A DNA stretch of 64,000 nucleotides from Xylaria sp. FL1777 (Eukaryota; Ascomycota; Sordariomycetes; Xylariales; Xylariaceae): NCBI GenBank assembly GCA_022578965.1, contig MU400512.1, forward strand, positions 310,001-374,000, given 5' to 3'. Positions 11,977 through 23,916 of the stretch are shown piece by piece (positions within the stretch are counted from its first letter, which is position 1; every line of letters starts with the position of its first letter). The translations under genes and the position numbers were made by a program. The notes under the pieces were generated by a model. That model made no database searches, was not told where the DNA came from, and worked only from the letters and a program-made list of their open reading frames with translations.

Positions 11977-13383
11977 CTATGCCGGCGGGCTTGTTTTCGC
12001 GTTTAGATTCTTCTTTAGACTTGCCACATGCTTGTCTAGAACGTCCTGGTTTTCGCCCGTTCGCTTATATATATCGTCCCAGAACTCGTCGGACTTTTGA
12101 GCCTTAGGGCATCTTCGCATGTGGTCTTCCAACTCCTCGATTCGCTGCTGAGCCTCCTGTGGATTGCTGGTCAGTAAATGGCAATTGGCTGCACGACATA
12201 CGATGCCAGCCTGTAGGACGTAGAAGAAACTGGAGTGGCAAACAAGGGAAAGGCAGATAAATTGTGGACTCCTCACCTGCAAACTAGACTCAGCGGCCGC
12301 AGTTCTAGAGACGTTCTGCTTTGCTACCGCGAGTTCTATGATCAACCTTTCTTTGACCTCTTTATCTGCAAGCCCCTTGGACTCCAAAACTTCGACACGC
12401 TTCCATAGTTCTCGTCTTTCGTTTGTGGTTTCTTTCATGCGTTCCTGGTCTCTGTCCCTATTGAGCCTCAAGGTTTCGTAGGCACTTTGCACCTTGTCAA
12501 GACGTAATTGTAAGTTCCCCATCTTCTCCTCTGCCGTCTCGCTTTCTGTTCTTGAGTTGGCGACGAAGTCGTCATGCTCGGACGTCATCGTGGAAATCGT
12601 AGCTTTGGCTTTGCGTAGTTCTTCATAGATCTCAAACTTGTCTGCCCGCGCTTTTTGAAGATAGCGTCTAGCTAGGGAACTTTGATTCTGAGCATCTTGC
12701 TCTGCTTTCTTCGTCTTGGCGATTTCGGCCTCCCGCTCCTGCCCCAGCTGTCTCTGAGTTGCCAATTCTTTTTGCAGGAGGTCTTTTGTTTTTGTCATCT
12801 CAGCAATTTGTAGTTGGGTAAATTTTAACTCTTCACTCAATCTATCGATCTCTAGTTGCGACTGCTCGAGTCTTGCTTTGTATGTATCCTCCGACTTCTT
12901 GGTGGCATCTAGTGTGATTAAAGTTGTCGTTCTCTCCTCTTTCATTCTATTGTTCTCGAGCCTAACCGACTCCAGCCTCGAGATCTCTGCTTGCAAACTC
13001 GCCATTTTGTCGTCGAGTCGCGCTCTGTCCTCGTAGGCTGATTCATCTTGTAGGATTTCGTCAAATGTTCGTGGTGGTGTAAAGGTACCCTTCGCGTCAT
13101 CGGCATTAGAAGGTACTTTCCTTCTCCTGTAGGGAATACGTTGTCGTTCCTTTCGGGCTAGAGTTCGTACTTCCTGGGTCATATCGTCGCCGCTATCGTC
13201 ATCGAGTACAATGGGATCTAAGTTGGTACCCGTGGGCTCGTGGACACTGGATCTTGGTGAGAGTGGCTCAAAGGGGGAGGCCCCATCCTACGATGATTAG
13301 TAACATTGCGTAGGCGGCATGCCAGCCATACGTACGTTGGAATTAATCGTCGTAGCTGACGCCATTATGGTGCTATAGTCCAT
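11977..13383 (-). CDS. Coiled-coil protein of unknown function
   Basis: The model is complement(join(11977..12156, 12277..13287, 13336..13383)), 412 aa. Exon 1 (MDYSTIMASATT..) joins through a 48-nt intron (GTACGT, ACTAAT branch, TAG). The 120-nt second intron is in frame (40 codons without a stop), so unspliced RNA would read through it. A short acidic/Pro N-terminus and a basic RKERQRIPYRRRK patch are followed by about 270 residues of heptad-rich Glu/Lys/Leu coiled coil with no transmembrane segment. The C-terminal cap (residues about 350-412) contains RRCPKAQKSDEFWDDIYKR, which might be a family signature. No function is recognised; a cytoskeletal, centrosomal or tethering role would be a guess. 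Confidence 0.75.
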
Positions 13384-15635
13384 GCCACTTAAACAAGCGG
13401 AGGTAAATTGAAACCACGATTAGGATTGTGGACATCGACACGCGTGCAATAATGTGGTTGGAGGTAAATAGCTAGGTGCCTGTTGTGGTGAATGAGTCGA
13501 TAGAGCCTGGAACGAGTTGAGGGCAACTTGTCGAATCCGGGCTACCCAAAGGCGGTAAATATTGTATTACGAGAGCGAGTTGACCGGCTACAATCAGGAT
13601 TAATAGATTGTAACAAGTTGTCGTCGTTTAGCTGGCGTTGACAGAACATGTGGCAGGAAGGGATCGAGGACTTTATAACTGGCGGAGAAACAGAAAGAAC
13701 AGGTCTATAGGGGGCAGATCACACTGACACCTTCTTCCTCCCTAAGGTAGGCGCTTAAGTTAGGTATGTAGGTTAGGTATCTAAGGTGACTGCCGAGTAA
13801 GGAGGTAGGAGGTACATGGGAGAAAACAGGAGGGTTCCAGTTTCGCGTAAGGGAAGTGTCTACATGTTTCGTTGTGTCCCTGTTCAAAAGTGCAAGATGG
13901 GCGGATTCATCTGCTTAGGTAGCCTTATACGGAACCTATCAAGTGAGCACAGGTATCGGCTGGTGGGCAGTGTGTGAGCACCTACCTACCCACCTAAATA
14001 AATATAATAATACATGTAGGGAATTATAGGAAATCCTGCCACTAAAACAATCGGGGAGAATGGTAGGGGTGGCTACCAATGTTAGGGCAAGCACGTTCTT
14101 GGTCGAGTGTAAGGTAGGCAGGCAGGCAGGTAGGTAGGTAGGTACTTCCCTCTACCTACGTACTATGCCTACATACCTACATACCCAGGTGGCATTTAAG
14201 TCTCCAGAGCCGGAAACAAGAAGAACGGAGGAACCCGTTTCTACTTATCCAGCTGCTACGGTAGAATGGGGAAGATTTACAATCGCCTTAAACACCCGTT
14301 GAGAGTAGGCAACATAAATGAAGAACAAATAAACACCACCGCTTTGTGGCGTATAGTCCAGATGGCTTTACTTAATGATTGATAGGCGGGCAGCTTATTT
14401 GGGTTCCAAGCAGGTAGCATCTACCGACCTGGTAGGTAGTTTTGTTTCGTTGGTGGTTGGCTGCAAGTAAATAACGAAGGCTACCCTAATCCCGGCCGCT
14501 GGGTGGCTGCCACCAATCGGAGCAACCGTGTAAGACGCACGGAAAACTGACTTGCCATGGAACGCTGTAAGGCTACGTTAATAACAACAGTCTTTCAGTC
14601 AGGCAACAGTTGCCAGTCGTATAACAAGTAAGGGACACGCAACTACCTAGATGCTTTGAGAAGAGGACAACTGAACAGATTCTGGGAAGCAGTCAGTAAT
14701 GTTTTCCACGGTATCATGTTCCTATTACCGCGTTGGTCGCTTTTGATTATTATTAGTTGTTAATTGGGCGCAGTTGCCATGCCGTGTGCTATATTATTCA
14801 GTGTGAGGCCAGAACTCAAACTCAACAGGTGATGAATGGGCACAGAACCCCGATCCAAGCTATCGAAACTGTTCAAAGGTGCTTGCTTAATTAGGTTGAA
14901 GTTAAACATGCTGCGCCTGTGTAATCAGAGGTAGCCACAACTCTTCCGAGGTATCTAGTTATAAGTGTAGTTGTGACTAGTAATAAACAGTTGACCATGT
15001 GCCTAGGTAGATCATTGGTGAAATCTCGTCAAACGAAGCCGTCTTGAAATAATTCAAGAGCGTCTCTTAGCACGAGGGTAGCCCTGAAAACAGTACTCGT
15101 TTTATAATCGCACTGTACCTGCATGTCTAGTCAGCTGGGAGGGAAAGATGTGTTTAATGGCCTTCCACGGAAGAGTCAACGACCAGACGGAAATAAGCTT
15201 ACCTAGAAACTGTAGTGATTGCTCCTTATCAAATTAAAAACTAACTTAGTTTATAACCTCAGCGATTTCAAAACCTCTGCAAACATATTAATAAGTTTCC
15301 TTTGGTAGATGCAGTTATGCTCCACTGACTACCTAGGTAGGTAACGCCGCTATCTCCGCTATTTCTCTTAGTCTCTAAAACGGCTCATGCAAGTATCGAG
15401 TATCGGCTTAGAGGGGCAGTGACGTATGCGCATCTCAGCTGTAGCCGTCTTAGCCGTCTGCTAGAAGCTGACTTTATGAGTGATTGTTAACCGACAAAGC
15501 CACAAAGGTTATTCATCCCACCCTGCAAACTAGAAGGACCTGGGCTGTTGAGGGTGTATTGTCGTCGCTCACAGGTCACTTCTCTGGTCCCGTCTTCAAG
15601 CCCTGCCGGGCATCACTTCCAGCGCACTTCTAGCC
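13384..15635. other. Long intergenic region with TAGG microsatellites
   Basis: No gene is supported in 2.25 kb. A GGCA/GGTA tetranucleotide array at about 14112-14143 is followed by inverted CCTA-rich copies at about 14150-14185. Further CCTA runs are near 13740-13790 and 13979-13996. The rest is unremarkable sequence with many stops. Confidence 0.6.
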
Positions 15636-18600
15636 ATGGCAAGCTTTCTCAGAGGCAAGCAGGCAGGCATGCAGAATGACCTGTCTGCTAACATATTGCC
15701 GGGGCTCTTCGCCCCAGATGAGCGCTCCCGATATGGCATTAATTCTCAGATCAGGTATGTCGTATGTCGTGCAGAACGAGCCTTGCTCTCTATGCCATCG
15801 CTGGGAAATCGAACTCACGCACCGTCTCGAACAGCTGTGTGGCCTACGAACCTGTCCAGTCTCTGCTTGCCGTTGGCACAAATGAGTCTAGGTTTGGCAG
15901 TGGGAAGATTTATGTATTTGGTCAATCCAGGGTCCAGAAATTCTTTGTTCCTGCACGCCCGCGCTCCTTCGTGGACATCCAGTTCTGCGCCAATCGTCTA
16001 ATCAGTCTCGACACCCAGAATGAGGTGACAATATGGGACCTCGACGCTGGTTCTCAGCTCACTAGCTTCCACGCCCCAGGAGCCGTCGCACGCATGCTGA
16101 CTGACCCTATGCTAGACTGGTGTTTTCTCGGTCTTCAAACTGGCGAGGTCTATGCCTATGATCTCGATCGCGAACGCCTGTCACAATTTCGCCTGCCAAA
16201 CTTCTGGATGGCACGGGATCCTCGAGCTCGAGCTGTCGCTCTTGTATCACTACAAATGCACCCGCGCGATGTCGGGAAGCTCTTGATAGGGTATAGCCAT
16301 GGCGCTGTCGTTTATTCCTTCAAACAAAACCAACCCACCAGCTTTTTCGAATACCAAGTCCCTCCTGGCGCACCCGGTGGCAGTCACCAGGCCGTGGATA
16401 CCTTGAGAAAGCCTAAGCTCACTCATGCTCTGTGGCATCCCACCGGTACATTTGTTCTCACCGCGCATGATGATGCTAGCCTGGTGTTTTGGGACACTTC
16501 GAAAGATGGACGATTGGTCATGGCACGTACGTTGTACGATTTCAACGTGGATCAACCAGTACCACGCCTGGAAGACGCCAAGCCAAAACATCCTTACACT
16601 CAGATAGCCTGGTGCTGCAAGCAGAACCCGGAAGATTCCGCTTTACTAGTTGCTGGTGGCCAGGCATTGGATAATCCTCCGGCTGGGCTGAGTTTCATTG
16701 AGCTGGGGATCACGCCGAACTATGCTACTTCCTCATGGCAGATCCTGGCCGACTATCTTAAGGGCAAGCAGCGAAATACCCTCGAAACCCCAAGCGGCGC
16801 TGAGGTGGTTAACTTTTTCCTCATTCCCCGAGTATCGCCACATTTCGCTGGCGCCCAAGACCCAATCGCGATACTAGCTTTGCTATCATCTGGGGAGATA
16901 ATCACAATGAGCTTCCCAAGCGGCTATCCAATTTCACCGACTAATCAACTTCATCCGTCACTGTCATTTGTTCATCCTTTTGCTACCAAAATCGCAAGCT
17001 CTACACTTAGCCGTGACAAGTGGCTCGGGATGGTCGAGAATCGCCCCGGGGGCGAACCGATCCTCAAAGGTGGTGCCGAAGCATCTCGATCCCGGCGACG
17101 TTTCGAAGGTCGGACGATCATTCAGGTTGCCTACGCAGATAGCACCATTCGCATTTGGGACGTCGGTCATGGAGACGAAATCGAAAATCCCAAACAACTT
17201 CAGGTTGACGTGGCCAGAGCTCTGAATCGGTTTGAAGATGTCACTATTACTGCAATGAGTCTGGCTGCAGAGAGCCCAGAATTCGCCGTCGGCACTAGCA
17301 AGGGAGAACTGGTCATATATAGATGGGACGCTAATAAATTCTACGGCCAGACAGCTAATCAAGAGTTACCATCCAACCCCGGTGGACTTTCAGACATAAG
17401 GGGCAGGTCAGAGCCAACTCTGAAGAGCGGCTTGCAACCATTCTCACTTTACGAGATGATGCAAGGATCGATTACTGCTATTAAGGTATCCGATGTAGGC
17501 TTTGTCGCAGTGGGCTCTGAGAACGGCTTCTTTAGTATTATCGATTTGCGAGGGCCTTCAGTCATGTTTCAATGTTCGATAGCCGATTTGACCAAGCCAG
17601 AAAAGAAGTCGTCATTTCTCAGGGGCCGCTCGAGTGTGTCAGCCCACAAAGACTGGCCGGTCGTTCTTGAATTTGCAGTTCTGACACTGGACGAGGATAA
17701 ATATTCAAGCATATGCTGCTTTATCGGCACAAAGTTAGGAAAAGTGATTACTTTGAGGATTCTACCATCTGGTTCAAGCTTCAAGGCCGAGCTCGCTGGC
17801 ATAAATGCTTTGAGCGACGAGGTGGTATCTATCTGCCCAATCGTGGCCGATACTGGAAAGCCGGCAGCAGCGACAGGGCACGCTGTTGCTGGTCTCCGGG
17901 AAGGTAGACATGTGAACGGCTTGCTCGTTGTTGGTAAGAATAGCGAACTTTACACTGCGTTAGAAATATTCGCTAATTATCTTTTCAGTCACACAAACTG
18001 AAGTCCGGATTTTCAAACCTGCTTCTTCTAAGGGGGCTTCAAAATCATTCAGCGACTGCCTGTGTAGTGCTGCTGCGTTAACTGAATTTGAGTTACATGG
18101 AATGGCTTTAGTTGGTGTTTTCGGTGATCGAACTACACGAGCCTTTAGTTTACCAGGACTAAAGGAGATTGGTAATGCTCCCCTCTCAATGATGGACGGG
18201 AGCCATATTTCAAACTCACTGGTCACTGAGGATGGTGAAATAATCTGCTGGACAGGGCCGTCCGAATTGGCGGTCCTTCAAGTATGGGGAACTGGTAAGG
18301 AGCTAGAGAACACTGCGGATAGGCTCATCAACCCTGACCTCATGATACCGCCGCGCCCGACCATTTCAAACATGCAGTGGATCTCAGGAACGCAATACAT
18401 ATCCCCGGCAGATCTCGACCTCTTGATTGGCGGTGCAGGTAGACCTCCAAGCAAACGAATGCTTGCTGCCTCGGCGGCAATGGAAGAGCAAGCTAGGGCT
18501 GGACCATCAAGTCCAAGGCAAGAAGGCTGGGGGGATTACCTTACCCGACAATTGAATGAGCGGACTGAGAAGTTGAATATCATGAATGACGGCCTAGATA

Positions 18601-18704
18601 ACATGGCTGCGAGCAGCCAAAAATGGTCCGAAGATGCAAGCAAATTCGTAAGTAATCAGAAGAGGAAGATGTTGCTAGGAACTATCACGAGCAAGTTCTC
18701 TTAG
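15636..18704 (+). CDS. Lgl/Sro7/tomosyn-family WD40 exocytosis regulator
   Basis: The model is join(15636..15754, 15835..17933, 17989..18704), 977 aa. The first junction restores the conserved SQIS-CVAYEPVQSLLAVGT segment of fungal Sro7 homologues; the second restores LLVVVTQTEVRIF. An N-terminal double WD40 propeller (IYVFGQ.., VTIWDLD.., GEVYAYDLDRE.., LLIGYSHGAVVYSFKQN) is followed by the Lgl C-terminal domain. The final 60 residues (ERTEKLNIMNDGLDNMAASS..) resemble an R-SNARE-like helix. Family members bind the Sec9/SNAP25 t-SNARE and Sec4/Rab GTPase at polarised exocytosis sites. The frame starting at 15764 alone is not the true N-terminus; the first 39 residues come from exon 1. Confidence 0.92.
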
Positions 18705-19445
18705 GCGTTAAGGCCGTCGGTTGTTAGCTATTAGTATTGTTTCACGAAGCTTGATGGAGTTTTAGGTACCGTAACTGAGGACTGAAGTAGGATTCTATGT
18801 ATCTCGGCGTTAGGTCAATCGACTATGAATTTTATAAACAATACTTACCAAACATAGAAAGGACCTACTGACATTCCGTTTGCAAGTGGCGTCCTCATCG
18901 GAGTTCAGCTGAGAACACGAGAAAAGAGATCTGAGATGCGTATGTGCTTCTTGACACTTACCAAGGAATTAAAATCCTACAATACAGTAGGCCATCGAGC
19001 GTACCTATGGTGCGGAACAGGCTCGGCTACAACAAGAGCCCGCCCTCGCTCTGCATTCACATATAGTAGTCACTCATCCTTGTTGGAGCATACGATTAAT
19101 CACACTCTTTGCAAATGTCAAGCGACTAAAGACGTGATTCTATTACTACTTGATTTCGGCCGTTGTATTTACCCAAAGACTCGCTTGTCGGTACGTGGCT
19201 ATGGATGAGCTCCCGCATTCTGCCGGAAATCGATCCCGGTCATTTTTACCAATCTTTCGCACGCATTCAAAGATAGCGACACATTATTATCCCGAGGTCG
19301 TGCATACGTGAGGGGGAAAATAAGTCAGTCTTCTATCCTGGCGTCTTTAAAAAGTTGAGAACAGAAGCCCCGCGCCCTTTCAGCTGTGACTTGACAGCTT
19401 TGGCTTCGTCTGCTCTGATATCCTGCTACGCGTTTGAGTGCGAAG
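18705..19445. other. Intergenic: 3' end of the tomosyn gene and GH3 promoter
   Basis: No coding signal. This region separates two genes on the same strand. Confidence 0.55.
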
Positions 19446-22400
19446 ATGTATGTACGGCTGCTTGCGTTCGTCTTCGCGCTTGTTGTCGCGAGTGAAGGCG
19501 CCTCGTTCGCGGATTCTGCACCCACCTCACCTGACTCCTATCCCTCTCCCTGGAGCGCAGGCGGTCCGGATGGCTGGGACGCTGCGTATCTGCAGGCGCA
19601 TCAGTTCGGTTAGTATTCCTGGCGTTTCTTTGTCCTTCTTGTTGATGTGTCTCGAGAGCGTGAGTCGCTCAATGAGGGGATTTCCACTGCTGTGATTCCT
19701 ACAAGCTCTTGAGACTGTCGGTGACAACGTTTTACAATGAATAGTAATTGCTAATCATAGGCTCATGACTAGTTTCGAAATTAAGTCTGCTCGAGAAGAT
19801 TAACTTGACTACGGGCACTGGCAACCAGGCGAATTTATGCACAGGGAATACGGGCAGTATCCCCCGCCTGGGGTTCAGAGAGCTATGTCTTCAAGATGGA
19901 CCTGTCGGTGTTAGGTATAGTAAGTCTCTCAACAGCTTTACAATAGTTATTCCGACTCGATTTTCAATTTATGCGCGAGGGGCCGGGTCAAGTCACATCA
20001 CCGAGAAAACAGTGGCTTAAGGATAAAACCCCATGTCAACCGCGTAATACGTGCCCTACTAAGATAAAACCCTTGTATAGCTGATCTCAATTCGGCGTTT
20101 CCTGCGGGAATCAACGCTGCAGCCACGTGGTCGAGATCACTGATTCGGAGGCGAGGCGAGGCGCTGGGTGCGGAGTTCAGGGACAAGGGAATTGGTACGT
20201 ATACAATTACCAACTCTCTTTTTCATGGAGCAGACGCTCTTTTTGTTAGATGAATGTTATAATCATGGCTGATCTCAGGGTAATGAAGACGTCCTACTTG
20301 GGCCCGTTGTTGGTCCTCTGGGCCGTGATCCCGCTGGCGGCCGCAACTTTGAAGCCTTTGGCCCAGACCCTTACCTAGCTGGCGTTTCTGTTGCGAATAC
20401 GGTCGAAGGCACGCAGAGCGCGGGTGTTATTGCGAGCGTGAAACATTATATCTTGAACGAGCAGGAGCACTTCCGAGGCGGGATTAGTAGTAATATTGAC
20501 GATAAGACTATGCATGAGCTTTACTTGTGGTAAGTCTTCAAAATCTGTCATAGTACTTGCCGAAAAGAGGAGGGGTAGTCCGACAGGGAGTTTAAGAGTG
20601 TTACTTGTGTTCGGTGGTAAACTAACAGCCGTTGATTTCACAGGCCGTTCGCGGATGCAGTTCGTGCTGGTGTGGGAAGCGTCATGTGTTCTTACAACAA
20701 GATCAACAACACGTACGCATGCGAGAACTCATATGTTCTCAATCGGCTCTTGAAGAATGAGCTTGGTTTTCAGGGCTTTGGTATGTGCTGCTTTCCCCCT
20801 TATTTCCTAATCAGTGTCGTCAGGACGGAGAGCATGGTGGGCGGGGCCTCCTGAGTAAATAAAAGCCGCTTTTATGGCAGATGCGGGATACTCTTTGAAG
20901 CGAAGTTGAGCCTAAAGCAGTTTATTTTCAAAAACATCCTAGTAACTAATGAATGTAGTTGTTTCGGACTGGGGAGCACAGCACAGTGGTGTGTTGAGTG
21001 CGCTTGCTGGACTTGATATGACGATGCCCGGCGACGGAGTTCGCAATTCTACATACAACTCATATTGGGGTGGAGCGTTGACCGAAGCGATGCTCTCGCT
21101 CGCGATTTCACCGTTTCGACTTGACGACATGGCAGTCCGAATAATGGCGGCATTCTACAAAGTTGGAAGAGATACAGAACAGGTCGACATCAACTACTCC
21201 TCGTGGACAAACGAGACCGTCGGTCCTCAGTACTGGCATTCTAAGACTGGTAACACAACGGTGAATAAGCATGTTGATGTTCAGGGGAGCCACGCTGAGC
21301 TAATCCGGGAAATGGGCGCCAAGTCGGTTGTGCTGCTAAAGAACAAGGGCAATGCTTTACCCCTAAAGAAACCTGTTAGCATCGCAATCATTGGCGAGGA
21401 CGCGCAAGATAACCCCAATGGACCTAATGCTTGTATCGACAGGATATGCAATATAGGTACGCTCGCGATGGGATGGGGGTCTGCTACTGCTGAGTATCCA
21501 TATCTGATATCTCCCGCAACTGCGCTTGAAAAGCAAGCTATCGCGGATGAAACTGTTTTCTCTAATGTCAAGAGCAACTGGGACCTCGACGCCGCTCATG
21601 TCGCTGCGAGTAATGCATCTACTGCCATCGTATTTGTGAACGCCAACTCAGGTGAGGGATATCAAACCCTCGACGGCAACTTCGGCGATCGGAAGAACCT
21701 CACACTCTGGAATGGTGGTGACGAACTGATTGCAGCTGTGGCATCAGTCAACCCTAATACGGTTGTCGTGATCCATAGCGTGGGACCCGTACTCATTGAG
21801 CACGTCAAGACACATCCAAATGTGACAGCAATCCTATGGGCCGGCCTCCCAGGTGAGGAATCAGGCAACTCGTTGACTGACGTTTTATACGGGAAGGTCA
21901 ATCCGCAAGGCAGAAGCCCTTTCACATGGGGGAAAGCAGCCGAGGACTGGGGTATCACCACACTCGTCAACTCAACGACACCGCAGCCACAGCAGGATTT
22001 CACTGAGGGCTCGTTCATAGACTATAGGTACTTCGATCGCGAGGAAATTGAGCCGAGCTTCGAATTCGGGTTCGGGCTTAGCTACACCACTTTCTCATAT
22101 GCCAACTTGACAGTTAAAGCGCAAGATGTAGGGCTCTACGTGCCTGCGAGCGGCTCCACAAACTCGGGGCCGACTTTCGGCGGCATCGACTATGATCCTG
22201 TGAGTGCGCTCCAGCCTGAGGGGTTTGAAGGGGTTCCCGGTATGATATACCCGTGGATCGCCAGTACAGATGTTCCAGATAATACCGGTACACCCGACTT
22301 CCCCTACGCAGCTCATAATCGGTCTGCACAGCCTATACTACCCGCTGGCGGTGCGCCCGGAGGGAATCCCGAGCTGTACAAGGTGGTCTATGTCATTACT

Positions 22401-22736
22401 GTGGACGTCACTAACTCGGGGGAGGTACCGGGCACTGATATTCCTCAGTTGGTGCGTTGAATACCTGCCTCCTACCTACTTATACGATGGCTAGTTGCTG
22501 ACCGGTTCTTCTAGTATCTCTCTCTTGGTGGTCCGGATGAGCCGAAGGTGGTTCTTCGAGGTTTCGACGAGGTTGAGCTCAAGGTAGGCGAGACGAAGAC
22601 TGTCGCCTTCAATGTGACATATCGGGATCTGAGTAATTGGGATACCGAGGCGCAGGACTGGAAGGTTACGAGTTATCCTAAGACTGCTTATGTTGGTGCG
22701 AGCTCAAGAGATCTAAGGTTGCATGCAAGCCTCTAG
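19446..22736 (+). CDS. Secreted GH3 beta-glucosidase
   Basis: The model is join(19446..19608, 19773..19919, 20081..20194, 20289..20529, 20644..20780, 20959..22451, 22515..22736), 838 aa; every junction keeps phase. A signal peptide ([22 protein letters not shown]) leads into the GH3 N-terminal domain: [59 protein letters not shown]. The catalytic nucleophile is Asp271 in [11 protein letters not shown]. The GH3 C-terminal domain ([21 protein letters not shown]) and a fibronectin-III-like tail ([17 protein letters not shown]) follow. It should hydrolyse cellobiose or other beta-glucosides outside the cell. The third intron must end at an AAG acceptor (20286-20288); the nearer CAG would bring a stop into frame. 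The gene looks intact, of near-normal family length. Confidence 0.92.
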
Positions 22737-23916
22737 AAATGGTATTAAGGTATTAAGCGATTCCCCCAGATTAGTCATTCATTTATGCTGATCATTTCAT
22801 CTCTCGGCTCAGGCCCAGCCCGCCCCCTTTCTTTAATAACTTGACTATGCGTACGCCGTAACCAGCTATTACCCGAATGTCAGATATTTGATTTCTCAAC
22901 TATGAGATAACAGTGAGCACAGACAAAAATATTTTAACACCTACTTATTTGTAGGCCTTTTGCCAAAACATACCTACCAATTACTTAGGTGTTTTGTATA
23001 GTTCTAATCGGTAGCCGTCTGACTGCATCCAATTCTAGGTGGTCGACGGACTATTTCTAATTTCTTGAGCTTGCCCATTGTTTTCGATTGTCGAGCAGAA
23101 TCTATCGCGCAATCACACAGCGAGCGGCGGTGAGTGATAGGCTGGCTAGGGAGCCTGCCTGCGAGCTTGGACATCCGCTGAATTTCCCACAACGCGACGA
23201 GACGGACTTTGTATTTGTATATCCGCACGGGCTAGCATTCCGAAATGAATGGCTCAGCTACATGCAATGTTACAGCTGCAATACACCAACAGGACAAAGT
23301 TGAAGCGACCTGGACATGGGTCGAGCCTAGGGTCGTCAACCTACTCCTTTACAACGCATTCAATACATACCCGATCTTTTTCCTCTACGCCTTTCATTGG
23401 AACTTTTCTTACCAATTGTCGCTTAAGTCCCAGTAACTTTTTGTTCCCGTCTTATCCCTGAGCTCGGTAAGGTGGACCACGCCGCTGTCATCCCCACACA
23501 CTCCCGTCAAGGTGGCTCTACGCCACCTGATAGATGAATAAATCCCCGGCGCCCCCTGGCTTATACCCCTGGCCTTATTGAGCTACCCTAGGCCCTTAGT
23601 TCTTGGCAATGGGGTGCAAGAGCAACATCAGAGCAAAGAATCCCAAGTTAGTCTACCTGTCCCCTGATTTCATCTCACACGCCAGCTTCGAACATGTACT
23701 TTTGCGATACTGAGATATCAATAGACCCATAAAACTCGGATCAGCGGTTCATATTTCTTGTAGTGTAGACGTTAGAATGGGCACGAAACTTCTTTCTGCC
23801 ATCCTAAACATTATATATGTCCCTACTGGGATTTCCAAGCATGTTGAATTGAATGTCAGTCTGCAAAGCTCGCTTGTCCACAAAATCGTAGAACAATTTA
23901 GAGCCACATCTTCTAA
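22737..23916. other. Intergenic, no supported gene
   Basis: Contains short CCTA/TAGG motifs near 22970-22990, several short frames without recognisable content, and the P450 promoter. No RNA gene was recognised. Confidence 0.55.

Noticed and set aside
15755..15774. 20-nt segment GTATGTCGTATGTCGTGCAG as a complete intron
   Set aside because: Too short to splice; the 80-nt intron to 15834 restores the conserved SQIS-CVAYEPVQ junction.
20195..20290. Apparent frameshift in the GH3 gene
   Set aside because: Resolved by using the AAG acceptor at 20286-20288, which gives the conserved GIDVLLGP join.
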